Positions 47,414 to 57,990 of a stretch of 64,000 nt of DNA are shown piece by piece. The stretch spans positions 15,711,313-15,775,312 of the forward strand of contig JAGMWU010000027.1 in the NCBI GenBank assembly GCA_018697195.1, written 5' to 3'. The notes beneath the pieces are model-generated. The model saw nothing but the letters and a program-made list of their open reading frames with translations, made no database searches and was not told the DNA's origin. The stretch comes from Certhia americana. Lineage: Eukaryota; Chordata; Aves; Passeriformes; Certhiidae. Both the position numbers and the translations under genes were made by a program. Each line of letters starts with the position of its first letter. Position 1 is the first letter of the stretch.

Positions 47414-49822
47414 TTAGGAAGGTTCTTCATCTATCTGACGGCGTCTTCTCTTGGAGGCAGTGGCTACCTGCCTTTCATCTCCTTCTGCAGGAGCTGGGTT
47501 TTTGGGGACGAAAGGTTTGACCCACTTCTGAGGTATCCATCGAGGACCTGAGGGAGCAGCTACACACGCATAGCCACGACCCCAGGTCACGAGCTCATAG
47601 GGTCCCTTGGTTTCCCGAGTTTCTGGGTCCTTAATCCGGACTGGTGGACGCTGAGAAGGTTTGAACTGATTACCACTGTTAAAATGACGAGTTACAGGTG
47701 GATTCATGTTTTCAAAAGAACAGTTTAGGAAATTGATGGTAAACATGGCTTTGCAGAGCTTCTCATGTGGAGGCATCCACACAGTTGTGTTGCTCTGTTT
47801 AGCCAAAACCTGTTTGAGCGTCTGATGTGCACACTCAACCACAGCTTGGCCTGTGGGGGAGTGGGGGATGCCAGTTTTATGTTCCACTCCCCACTGCTGG
47901 ACAAATTCTAGGAACTCCTTGGATATGTATGCTGGGCCATTATCAGTTTTGATTTCTTTTGGGATCCCTAGCACTGAGAAAGCTTGCACTAGGTGTTCTT
48001 TAGCATGCACAGCTTTCTCTCCTGCGTGGGCAGAGGCAAATACTGCACCTGAATGTGTGTCAATACTCACATGAACATATTTGAGGCGACCAAAACTAGG
48101 AATGTGTGTGATATCGGTCTGCCATACTTCACAACTGCCAAGGCCTCGGGGATTAACTCCCATACCCATTGATGGCATAGCCTGGAACTGGCAATTGGGA
48201 CAGGTGGCCACAATAGCTCGAGCCTGACTCCGTGTTAGCTGGAACTGACGGATCAGACCTGGCACATTTTGATGATATTGTTGGTGACTCAATTTTGCCT
48301 GTTGGAAGATGTCAGGGAGGCGTGCTTTCTCAACTGGTGCAGCAAGGGAGTCTGCTCGACGATTCCCCTCTGCAATTTCCCCTGGTAAATCCAGGTGTGA
48401 TCGTACATGCATCACAAAGAATGGATGATCTCGATGAGAAACCAAATAAATCAGCTTTGAGAGCAATCTGAAGAGATGCTCATTCTCAGTTTCTCTGAGC
48501 ACAGCCTGCTCCGCTCTGGACACTATTCCAGCTACATATGCAGAGTCAGTCACTAAATTAAATGGTTCTGAGAACTTTTCAAAGGCTCTTACCACAGCTG
48601 CTAGTTCAGCTACCTGGGGGGATCCTTCTACAAACTCCACATCAGCTTCCCAATGCTGAGTTTGAGGACTTCTCCAAGTCATCACCGACTTGTGGGAAGC
48701 CCCAGATGCGTCCGTGAACACTGTGAGAGCTTTGAGTGGTCTCCGACTCCTTTTCTCACAAGGAATGAGGTGGAATTCCTCATTAAACAGCTTGTGAGAT
48801 GGGGCATGGACCGATATTTGTCCCCTGTAGCTGTCCAGAGATAGCTGGAGATTGGCATTTCCCCAGAGCAAATGCTCAAGCATCTCTTTGGTCAGTCTCT
48901 TTGGAGAGTTTCTTCCCTCCTCTGAGAGCTTAACCGGGAGGTGAATGCATGTAAAATCACAACCAGCCAGTTCACACAGCCTCATCCTGGCTTTCTGAAT
49001 CAATTGAGCTATTAACTCTTGTGGCTCAGTGATGGTCTTGGATCTTTGGTGAGAGAGGAAGACCCACTCTATGATTAAGAGTGAATCTTTCTGCCCCTCG
49101 ATCCACTGGTAAATCAGACCATGCAGGTGTGGCAGTTTTCCTAGTACAATGAAATGGAAAGGTAGGCTTGGTTCATACCTGTGAGCCTGCCTCTCTGACA
49201 AGGCTTTCTTTACCTTTTGGATTGCAGTCTTTGCCTCTGGGGTCAGTTCCCTGGGAGAGCTCAGCTCTCTCTCCCCTTTCAATAATTTGAAAAGAGGGTC
49301 TAGATCCTCATTTGTGAGGCCTAGCCAGGGTCTTACCCAATTCAATGATCCACACAGGGAGTGGAGATCTGCTAGGGTTTTAGGATTACAATTGATTTCC
49401 AATTTCTGAGGAACAACGGTCGTCTCTGAAATTTGTAAGCCCAGATACTTCCAAGGTGGCATCCTTTGAAGTTTGTCTTCCTGTAATTGAAAGCCAGCAG
49501 AGGTTAAAACTTTAACCACTAGGTCAAGCGTGTGTTGGAGTATAGTGTCATTGGGGGCACACACCAGCACATCATCCATGTAGTGAAGGATGATGGCATC
49601 CTGTCTCTCGGCACATACAGGTGACAGCAATGATGCTATGTACTGTTGGCATATGAATGGCGAGGCTTTACAGCCCTGAGGCAGCACCTTCCAGTGATAC
49701 CTCTTCATGGGGGCCTGGCGATTTAGGATGGGAACTGAGAATGCAAACCTTATGGCATCTCCTGGGTGCAGAGGAATCTGGAAGAAACAATCTTTGATAT
49801 ATAATACTGCTAATTTCCAGTC
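47414..49822 (-). pseudogene. pol: ERVK Pol: RT palm to integrase (764-codon open frame from 49708)
   Basis: Reverse transcriptase, RNase H and integrase of the young provirus. From 49708, RT shows LPQGCKASP and the active site YMDD (residues 43-46). RNase H acidic residues are in VFTDASG (about 333), AELAAV (368), VTDSAY (388) and RRADSLAA (453). The integrase zinc finger is H475, H479, C503, C506, and the catalytic triad is D532, D589, E625 with DD35E spacing. The tail is basic (SKRRRRQ). The first RT Asp (IKDCFF) lies between 49822 and 49708. The only break is the TGA at 49823-49825 upstream. The 49708 start is just the first Met after it. Confidence 0.95.
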
Positions 49823-49825
49823 TCA
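49823..49825 (-). other. In-frame TGA disrupting RT
   Basis: The minus strand reads CCT TGA GAC TGG, between the conserved MPSP(T)MLP and DWKLAVLYIKD blocks. The frame is the same on both sides, so a single base substitution stops RT. Confidence 0.9.
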
Positions 49826-50966
49826 AGGGAGCATAGTTGGCGAAGGCATTCCTGGCTGGATTGGTCCCATATCTTCTATGATTTTGTGTATTTCCCTTAA
49901 ATCATGTAGGAGTCTCCACTTGTCTTTTCCTGGTTTCTTTACTACAAAAACTGGGAAATTCCAAGGGCTTGTTGTTTCTTCTAGGTGGCCTTGAGCCACT
50001 TGCTCCTGTACAAGTTTATCGAGCGCCTCGAGCTTATCTTTGCACGAAGGCCACTGTGGTATCCACTTAGGGGTGTCACTCAGCCATGTTAATTTGTGGG
50101 TAAGGTGCCCCACAGTGGCTACTTCTAAACAATTCTGGGGTGTCTTAGGAATAATCAATTGGACACCCCACTGGGACATGGTATCTCTTCCCCACAAGGG
50201 GGCTTTGTAATTTGCAATGTATGGACGGACACTTGCTATTTTTCTATCCGCTCCTTCAATTTGCACAGTGTTTTTTGAGATTTTAGCCAATGTAATTCCT
50301 CCTATGCCCTGAAGTTTGCCAGCTATAGGTTGCAGTTCCCAGTTCGATGGCCACTTGCTCTCAGGTAAAATTGTAATGTCAGCGCCTGTATCCAAAACTC
50401 CCTCTACATGGAGGCGATCTGACCCATTTGCTATATTGCACGCCAGGGAAGGCTTGTCCTCTCCCACCACTTCTGCCCAGTAGATTTCAGGTGATTTTCC
50501 ATCAGCTACTATCTCTGCCGGAACAGGAATGGCTTGGGCAAGGATTAGCCCCTCTGCTAGGTAGAAAGGTGGGTGTTTGCAAAGTGCTAAGAGCGTGAGG
50601 TTTGTTATTTGTCCCTTAATGGTCATGGGAACTACCGCAATTTGATCTGGAGTGTGTGCCATATCCCCCATGACAAAATACTCACTGTCGGTTTCCCATT
50701 TGGGCAACTGGTCTTGAGGGAAGTTTGACAGATCCACTGTGATTATTGTCCAATCTGTAGATCTGAAATGAAAACCTTTGGGAGTCACGAGCCTGTGTCG
50801 GCCCCGTGGCTGCCAAACCTTGTTAATTGAACATTTGACAGTTTCAGTTTTTTCCTCCCCCACCCCCTCCCCCTTATCTGTTGAGAGAGAGGTATTAGCT
50901 GGTGGGGGACCCCGTCTATTTGTGTTCTCGCGCGTGACAGAATGAATAACGGGGGCCGCTGGGAAA

Positions 50967-52030
50967 TTAGTTTTTTTGTTTGTTGGACTTCTGTTTCTGA
51001 CTTGGACTCTGGTTCTTGCTCTCAGAGCAGGCCTTTGCAAAATGTCCAGGCTGTTTGCAGAGGTAGCATATGATGTGCTGCAGACGATCTCGTGATGTTG
51101 GTTGCCTCATTAGTTCAGGTCGCACCGGTGCTGCAGCCTTGGGATGAGGCAGTCCAGGATCAGGTGCACTGAACAGCTCTGCTTTCCTGCAACACGCTTC
51201 CATCATGTGAGCAAGAGAAAGGGGAGGGTCGAGAGGAAGGCTAAGAATAACCCTACGACAGGCCTCATTAGCATTCCTCAAGGCCAGTTCTTTAATGAGT
51301 TCGGTCTGGATAGACGGTTGCTGGACTTGTCTTTCGACCTGTATTCTTAATCGATCGACAAAATGCAAAAAACTTTCAGAAGGGGATTGGTTGATATTTC
51401 TGTAACTGCCTTGAGTGTCTGTGGTGGGTAGCTGATGAAAGGATTTTTCTGCGGCAGTAGAAATTTTGTATAATATTTGCTGTGATAGTAATCGGGTTTG
51501 CTGTTCAGGACAGAGCAACTGACCTTCACCACATAAGTGATCTAATGTGATATCATTATTGTCATTATCTTTGGCTATATCAGGTGTTTGGTGGATGTCC
51601 TGTAATACTGTTTTTAAATTTTTTTTCGAAATGCTTTCCCATAATTCATATTCAGATGGAGTTAATAAACATCTGAATAAGTCTTTAATATCAGAAGGTA
51701 CCAATTCATTTGAACTGAATGTGGCAGTCATCATGTTTTTGAAAATTTGGATAAATCGGCCAAAATCTTTTTGTATTTTGCAGAGTTCTTTTTTATCTTG
51801 GTAAGAAAATGGTTTGTATTCTTTTCTACCATTTTTCTTGCCAACATATACTACAGGTGCCACCATAGGTATGTTTTCATCAGAGTCAGTTTTAGTTTCA
51901 GGAAAGTGTGTTGTATGGAGGGCAGAAGATATGGTACTACTGTGTGTGTGTGTATGTAGGTGTGTGTTAGGTTGCGATATAAATTGTTCCTGGTTTGCAG
52001 CTGTGAGCAGTTTGCAGCACCCCCCACAGC
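50967..52030 (-). pseudogene. gag: ERVK Gag capsid and nucleocapsid
   Basis: The frame is continuous to 52208, but only the part from about 51860 looks genuine. It contains a capsid with a major-homology-like QSPSESFLHFVDRLRIQVE and a helical C-terminus (ANEACRRVILSLPLDPP). One CCHC knuckle, CYLCKQPGHFAKAC (residues 381-394), precedes a Lys/Gln/Ser-rich tail ending at the TAA at 50967. There is only one zinc knuckle, where many betaretroviral Gags have two. This frame differs from that of matrix. Confidence 0.85.
50970..50976 (-). promoter_or_regulatory. Slippery heptamer at the gag stop (A AAA AAC)
   Basis: The last gag codons read CAA AAA AAC TAA, so A AAA AAC is in the correct phase for -1 ribosomal frameshifting, as used between gag and pro in betaretroviruses. 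The observed pro frame is not the -1 frame (see findings). Confidence 0.7.
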
Positions 52031-52745
52031 CGTGGGGGAGCAGGGAACCTGCCCTCCCCCCGCCGCTGCCGCCTGCCCTGCCGCGATTGGGTGTGCAACA
52101 GTAACAATGGGCCGTGCTGCGAGGGGAGGGGGGGGGAGAGGGAGCCACGGCAACCGCCGTTCGCACCGCGCGGGGAGGTGGGGCCTGCGGGGTCTGCCGC
52201 GGCCCCACCGCCGCTCTGGGTGGGGGGGGCTGCGGGGGCGCCGCGGTACGGGTACGGGTGTGCCGCGGCCCCGCCGCCGCTCAGGGGGGGGGGGGGGGGG
52301 GGGGGGGCGGGGGGGTGCGGGGGCCCCGCCGCCGCGGGGGGGGGGGGGGGGCTGCGGGGTCTCCGGTGGCTCCGGTGCCGGAACCGGGATCGGAGCAAAG
52401 CCCACGCATCCATGCCGGGCTTTCGCAATCCCTGCCAAACGCAGCTGCGCCCCCCGCGCCGCCCCGTCCGCTTTTCCCCCCCCGCACCGCTCCGGGGTCC
52501 AAGGTGGAGGGGGGCATGGTATTGTAACAGGGGGGAGGGCTGGGGGAGGAGAGGTGGGGTAGGCTGGGGGCGGAGAGGTGGGAGGGGTGGGAGGGGATGG
52601 GGGCGGAGGGGTGGGATGGATGGGAGGGAATGGGGGCGGAGGGGTGGGATGGATGGGATGGGATGGGGGTGGGGTTAAGGGGGAGGGGGTATGGGTGGGA
52701 TGGGATGGGGGCGGGGTTAAGGGGGAAGGGGTATGGGTGAGGGGC
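52030..52745 (-). repeat. GC- and CpG-rich Pro/Gly low-complexity segment in gag
   Basis: Between matrix and capsid. Part 1 (52030-52500) is extremely GC-rich with many CpGs and G-runs (a run of at least 20 G near 52286-52310). Part 2 (52540-52745) consists of GGGATGGATGGGAGG-like and GGGGTTAAGGGGGAGGG-like tandem words. On the minus strand, part 2 encodes repeats such as SHPSHPSAPIP in the matrix frame. Frames on both strands stay open through composition alone. Confidence 0.8.
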
Positions 52746-53192
52746 GGGGCTTTGAGGGACAGACAGGTTAGAATGGAGAGACTCAGCCACGTGCTCGGCG
52801 CCATCTTTGTGGAGCCATGCCGTGTTCACACGTGGCTCTGATGACTCTAAGCTGGAAATAGAAAACTGTGGAGGTATAAAGAGGTTACTTAAAGTGGATT
52901 TCTCGGGCTGGCTGTCGCATCTGGATGCCAATAGATGCTTCCGTGCCTTTAAAAAAATTGGGATGAATTTCGGAACAATTTTGTCACCATTTTCAGCTTT
53001 TTCTGTTAGTATTAAACCAATATTATCCCAAAATGCAACAGAAGTGACATTTTCCCAGTTAGTATTTGGGTATTCCTTAGCTAACCATGAGGTAAATTGT
53101 GTTAGTAGCTTCTTAGAGATTTTAAGATCTTTTAAAAGTGGCTTAAGTTGCTTTAATAAACTCTTTTGCGGACACGAGGGTGTTAGTCCCAT
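52746..53192 (-). pseudogene. gag: ERVK Gag matrix
   Basis: The start at 53192 gives MGLTPSCPQK, with Gly2 suitable for myristoylation. A lysine-rich helical block (LLKQLKPLLKDLKISKKLL) and a matrix-like fold signature (FTSWLAKEYPNTNWENV, FWDNIGLILTEK) follow. The frame runs on into the GC-rich segment and stays open to 52281 but does not join the capsid frame. The start is chosen as the first ATG after the leader. Confidence 0.8.
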
Positions 53193-53652
53193 GATAGGTT
53201 ACAATGTATCCAATTCTCTAAACTTCTGAGCAGAATATAACAAGAAACAGGACCGTCCCTTTTTCCCGCTTTCACCAGAGACCCGGGAGGGGATGAGGGG
53301 TGGAACAGAGCAGGGCAGAAAGGGCTCAGTGCCAATTCCCCAGCCCTAGGCAGTGGGGGGGGGCTCACTACGGGGACCCACCAGAGCTTACAACACACCC
53401 AAAATGCAGAGTTTCCCTGGCCCGCACAACGCCAGTGCCTACAGGGAAACCCACGAAAAGAAAAAAGATTTCTGTTTCTTGGCTACAGAAGTACCCTATT
53501 GAAAACCGACCTGTACAGGTCCAGGCTACCGGCTTTATCCTTCCCACCCTCAGCTGTACAAAAAACGGCTGAATCAGTGAGACAGGTAATTGAACAGTCC
53601 GAAAAGCTTCCAAGACCTCCTGAAGAGGCTCCAGCTTATTACGTAGGTTTCA
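53193..53652 (-). other. Leader of the young provirus
   Basis: 460 bases between primer site and gag ATG, expected to contain packaging and splice signals. I see no clear splice donor, consistent with the absence of env. Confidence 0.6.
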
Positions 53653-53670
53653 ATGCTACGTTGGGCGCCA
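53653..53670 (-). other. Lysine-type primer-binding site
   Basis: The minus strand reads TGGCGCCCAACGTAGCAT, two bases after the LTR. The first 13 bases are identical to the tRNA-Lys1,2 site; the 3' part diverges. Confidence 0.85.
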
Positions 53671-53672
53671 AT

Positions 53673-54007
53673 TGTAAATTCTCCTGTTCCTCCACCCCCC
53701 CACAAGCTGCCAGCCCAGATTTAGGGGGAGTATTGGAAGAGGGGAACTACAGAATAGGGTAGAGAGAGTTACAAAAGAGGCTTCTTACCTCAGGATGTAT
53801 TCCAAGGCCTTTATTCCTTGAAGGGAATCCAGAGAGCAAGAGAGAGATCACATGGGGGGAGAAGGGTTTTTATCACCTTTGAGGTCGGGTCAGGTTACCT
53901 GTCCGATGGCTATAGGTCAGGAGACCAGGGGGCAGGTAACCCAGGCCAGGTTACAGTTTCTGGGGGAGGGGTTTTGGGGGAGAAACATTCCCAAGAGGGA
54001 TACAACA
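53673..54007 (-). mobile_element. 5' LTR of the young ERVK provirus
   Basis: 335 bp with the same ends as the 3' LTR and AATAAA at 53810-53815. A single G present here is missing from the 3' LTR (near 47220). Confidence 0.95.
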
Positions 54008-54013
54008 CCACTG

Positions 54014-54940
54014 ATTGTCTTGCCTTATCCTAGAAGCCCTCCCTTGCCTTGCATTACTTTGCTCACCCCTCCTCCACTTGGCATTCAATACCCCTTTTCT
54101 ACTGACATTTCCCAGCCTTGCTCCAACCTCTCTCCTCCCTCCAGGACTCCCAATGCTCTCACGCAACCCCTGTGCTTCAGGAGCATGTGAAAAGCCATGG
54201 GGTGGTCCTATGCAACCAGATCTGTCTTTCTGGGCAGTTTTTGTCTTTGAACCAGTGCTTGCATGTGTTAGATTTTGGATAGGCAATCCATATTTTGCCC
54301 TTGGGCTCTAGGACTAGAATGACAGTTCTTTTGCCTATGAAGGAAAGCAGGTAGCCCAAATGTTTTAGGTGCAGATTAGAGATGGCCCATGTGAGATCAA
54401 GGCTGGAAAGAACAGTCTGTCCCGCTCGCTTTTGTGTGCCAGCAGTCCTTGAATGTATATGTCACTTGCCTTGCCTTGGCAACCCACCAGTTTCCTTGCC
54501 TTGCCCTGCTAACCCTCCTTAGCCTTGCATTCCCTTCCATGCCCATGCCCCACTCTTGACCTGCCTGCTGCTTTCCTCCAGGGTCTTGCCTTGCCTAGCC
54601 CTTCCTGTTTCTGCCTGACCTACCCATCACTGGGCTTACTTTCCTATGCCCAGCCTTGCCTAGAATTTCTGTGCCTTCTCTCACCTACCACTCCATTTTC
54701 TTTCCCCTTACTGCTCTGGTCTTGCCAACCTTTCCCTTGATGTGCCTTGGTTTGCATTGCCTTGCCAGCATGGAAGGCAATGCAAAGGGTGGTAAGCAAG
54801 GCAAAGCAAAGCAAGGAAGTTGTAAGTAGGGTGAGGCAAAGCAGACATAGGCAAAGGGAAGCAAAGCAAGGGTAGGCTAGGAAAAACTAGGCAAGGTACT
54901 GAAGGCAAGGCACTGAAGGCAAGGCAAGGCCAAGTGACTC
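54014..54940. repeat. C/T-rich CCTTGC repeat with strand switch
   Basis: Up to about 54750 the plus strand is C/T-rich (TTGCCTTGCC words). From about 54774 it becomes A/G-rich (AAGGCAAAGC words). A perfect 13-bp inverted repeat sits at the switch (54751-54763, 54774-54786). The first part matches 44430-44760. Confidence 0.75.
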
Positions 54941-56365
54941 GGAGTGCCCTTCTTCAGGAAGCAAAGGACATAGTGCCAGTGTTGGTGGAAAAGATGTTAA
55001 AGTACTGTGGGGACATAGAGTCCAGCAAGATATTTCTGTCCTGGCCCCTTCTGTGTAGGAGCAATTGTTGGACATATTCAATACTATGGCTTGGTAAGAT
55101 GCTGAGGAATGGCAATGCTTATCAAGGGAAGGAAAGCATGTAGCCCCAGTGTTGGAGGTGCAGAGAAGCTGCCTCGTGGAGGTCAAGGGCAGTGGCAACT
55201 TTCTATCCTGGAATATTTGGTTTGGAAGCACTGCTTCAATTTGTACATTGATGGAGGCAGTATCCATCTTTGGAAGATGGTCTTCTGAAAGATTCAATTT
55301 GGCATGTGGTTTCCATTTCTCAAAGGTGGCCTTCTGGAAATTCTGTCAGCACACATCTTTTGGACAAGATAAGCAGCTAAGCTGAGTCTTGGTGTGCAGT
55401 TGATCAACTGCCCCAGGCAGGTAATGCCCAGTAACAGTGTTCTGGCACCTTTGTATGGAGTCAGTCCCTGGATGTTTTGTATTTTGGAGGAGGGGATGCC
55501 ATTTTTTCTGACGTAGGTTTCTAGTTCCTCTCTTTGGCAAAGAAAACAAGTTTGGATGTGCACTTTGGGTGATCTGAGTGAATTTAAAGGTTTTTGCCAA
55601 AAAGCAGTTCTCTAGGTTAGAGCTGTTGAACTGTCAGTGGGTATGCAGACACCAAACTGTTGAGCTTTTTGTCCTGGTAGCTTTAGTGTGTCAGCAGTCC
55701 CTGGTGTCGTTCTGTTTGGATCCTGACCTTGTGAAACAGAAGGCGAAGGATAGTACCTAGAGCTGAGAAGGAAAGTGTCAATAGCAGGGTGTGTGCTCAT
55801 AGTTTGATGGGTGCAGTTGAAATTGTCTGCAGCAAAAGCTTTCTCAGCTGGCACTTTTGTGAATTCTGGTTTTGCCAGATCTTTTGAAGTTTGCTAGCGG
55901 ACTTTGAGAATTAAAACCTTTTTAGGGCAAAAGAGTTTGTATTGCCTTTTGAGTGTGGTGCAAAGAAGAGTATACACTTGGAAGGGGAAGGTCACGGAAG
56001 TCTTTTTGTTCTGGCACAGTTAGATTTGAGAGCAAGGATGTTTGCAACTTGGCTCTGCCCTCAGAGTTGTTTCGAGCTGAGCTGGGTGCATTTCCTTCTT
56101 TTCCGAGTCGACAGTGCTGTCATGTGGTTGTTTTGATGAGTGCTGACAGTGCCCAGGAAAAAGCCCAGCGCTTTTCTAGCCCGGCCCCATTCATGTGGGA
56201 GCAGTTCGTGGAAGAGCTCTTCTGTGGATCCTGGCTCTTGGAGACTGACAGAATGTGATTCTGCATGTAGAGGGGAAGGAAGAGGAATCGTTTCATTGTT
56301 GGCTGTACAGTTTATAGGCTGCAAAAGAAAAGGCAATTGCAGCACAGCCCCTTTCTTTTAAAACC
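54941..56365 (-). repeat. Degenerate satellite-like repeat, minus orientation
   Basis: Complements of the GTGCCAGGACAAAA-type block recur at about 55033, 55435, 55661 and 56001 (TTTTTGTTCTGGCACAG). Spacing is irregular, 200-400 bases. Short frames in it have no motif. It is the same family as 42850-43485 and 56450-57990, inverted. Confidence 0.5.
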
Positions 56366-56449
56366 TTTTCTTTGAGATCAGCTCAACATGTAACTTGCAT
56401 CCACTGAACTGCATCCAAGTCCCTGGAGATAGGCACTTTCTCTCAAGCT

Positions 56450-56615
56450 CTATGGACCATCCTACCCTCTCACTCGTGCAGATCCCAAACCCCTTCAAAA
56501 CGTCCAGTTGCTTGCAAAGAAAAAGTCCAACAACAAAAAGCCAATGCTGCCCTTCATAGTACTTTTGCAGTCTGTAAACTAGACTAAGCACACTAGTGAT
56601 TCGCACTTTACTTCT

Positions 56616-56666
<51 letters not shown>

Positions 56667-57990
56667 CATCAGTACATTCCCTCAAAGTAGCAGAGTCCTC
56701 TGTCAGTGAAGAGTTTCCAGCTGCTGTTCAGACTGAGAGGTGGGCCAGGACAAAGCTTTTTGCAGCCCTTCCCTCTTCCCTGTGTAACCTGATATTCACA
56801 GAGCAATCACTTTCACACACCTTCAGTGTCCCTGAGTACAAGCAGCTAGAGCTCACATACAAGGAAGTGTCAGAGCAGACTAAAGAAGCCATTTCTCTGA
56901 GCAGAATTTAAATTGTACACAACATACATTGAACTAGTACCTCCCTTTTAACATATATGGTCTTTCACATTTTTAACTCTTGCACCTCTGTTGCAAACAT
57001 CCAGCAGCTGCTCTTGTCAAATAGGCTGTAGAAAACAAAGCCATTGTGGGGCTGCACATTCCCCTTGCCAAACATAAGCCACATCAAACTCACGGGTGCA
57101 TTCTGTACATCCATTCTCTGCTGCATCTACCATCATTTTCTTTGAATCTCAGAGCCTAAGCATAAGGGCAATAGTTTTCCAATAGGTCTGGATGAGGAAG
57201 AGGCAGCAGCATAAGTAGCTGTAGTTGAACTTCCCACTGCCAACATGAATTTAACAGCCACCCTCCTCTGGGACCCAGTATGCTGCACAAAGCAGCCCGG
57301 AGCTGTGCTGCTTCATTCTTTGCCTTTTGTAACCTGTAGCGCTTTCATTCTCCCAGAGGCGAATTGCCATCTGCTTCTTGCACAGAACACTGTGCCAGCA
57401 GTGACGCGCTCCTAAGCATTGCTTCTGCCAAAACATGCCTGGAACATGCACAACCTTCTAAGCACTATATACCACCACATTCTGCCTTTCATGTCATCTG
57501 AATCTAAACTGAAAGCTTCTCATCTACTACTCACGCAGAGAACTGAGCCAGAACAAGTTTGCCCGGAGCTTGCCCCTGAAATTTGTACTGGTACCACATT
57601 CAAGGGGCAGTCCTCTTTCTTTTACAACATGCAAAGCACCGCTAGATCACTGTGCTCTCTTCATGGTCATTCTCAGCTCGAAGTACCACCACGCACACTA
57701 CAGCATCACAAGGACTAAAGCTCCAGGGAGACATCTTGCACAGAAAAATGTGCCAGGACAAAAACATGTCCTTCCTTCATGTCCCCTTTCTCATTGCCCA
57801 GATTGTGGTACTATGCAAATGTCTTGGACAAAGAACGACTAATGCAGCAAGTGCTTCTCTCCTGGGACATTTTTCTGAACAAGAGCTCCACAGACAGTTG
57901 ATTGTGGATGCGTGCAGCACACATGGGAATAACAGGCAAAGCGGAATGCCATTGCTAGGCTTCAGTTCTGTCCGGATCATGTAAGGCAAA
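56450..57990 (+). repeat. Degenerate satellite-like repeat, plus orientation
   Basis: Blocks like TGTGCCAGGACAAA recur at about 56741, 57391, 57545 and 57751, each followed by a TTTGC or CTTGCC stretch and often by ACCACATTCTG and TCATCTGAATCT words. It shares its start (GCAGATCCCAAA) with 42873. Confidence 0.55.
56620..56665. repeat. (AT)n microsatellite
   Basis: About 46 bases of uninterrupted AT dinucleotide inside the satellite-like block. Confidence 0.95.

Larger units (their letters stand above)
49823..51040 (-). pseudogene. pro-pol: ERVK protease and N-terminal RT
   Basis: A 405-codon frame ending in TGA at 49823-49825, in the same frame as the rest of pol. Residues about 75-175 may be a degenerate dUTPase-like or linker domain (weak). 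The protease has VLDTGAD (217-221), flap GIGG (245-248) and WGRDTMSQWG. RT begins about 325 with KWIPQWP, FVVKKPGKDKWRLLHDLR and MGPIQPGMPSP. There is no independent start; it would be made by frameshift from gag. The first Met (51040) overlaps the gag end. Confidence 0.9.
46946..54007 (-). mobile_element. Young ERVK provirus without env
   Basis: A 7.06-kb element with two nearly identical LTRs (by eye six substitutions and one indel over 334 bases), TG...CA ends and the 6-bp duplication CCACTG (46940-46945, 54008-54013). The order is 5' LTR, Lys primer site, gag, pro, pol, polypurine tract, 3' LTR. Only about 135 bases separate the pol stop from the 3' LTR, so env is absent. Coding damage consists of a TGA in RT and frame inconsistencies in gag and at gag-pro. 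Confidence 0.95.

Noticed and set aside
49682..49708. Methionine at 49708 as a genuine start of pol
   Set aside because: RT homology continues in the same frame upstream, through the TGA at 49823, into the protease. The Met is internal to RT.
51851..52804. 317-codon proline-rich frame on the minus strand and several long Gly/Ala/Arg-rich frames on the plus strand
   Set aside because: All lie in the GC-rich low-complexity segment, where stop codons are rare in every frame. They overlap each other on both strands and change frame with G-run length.
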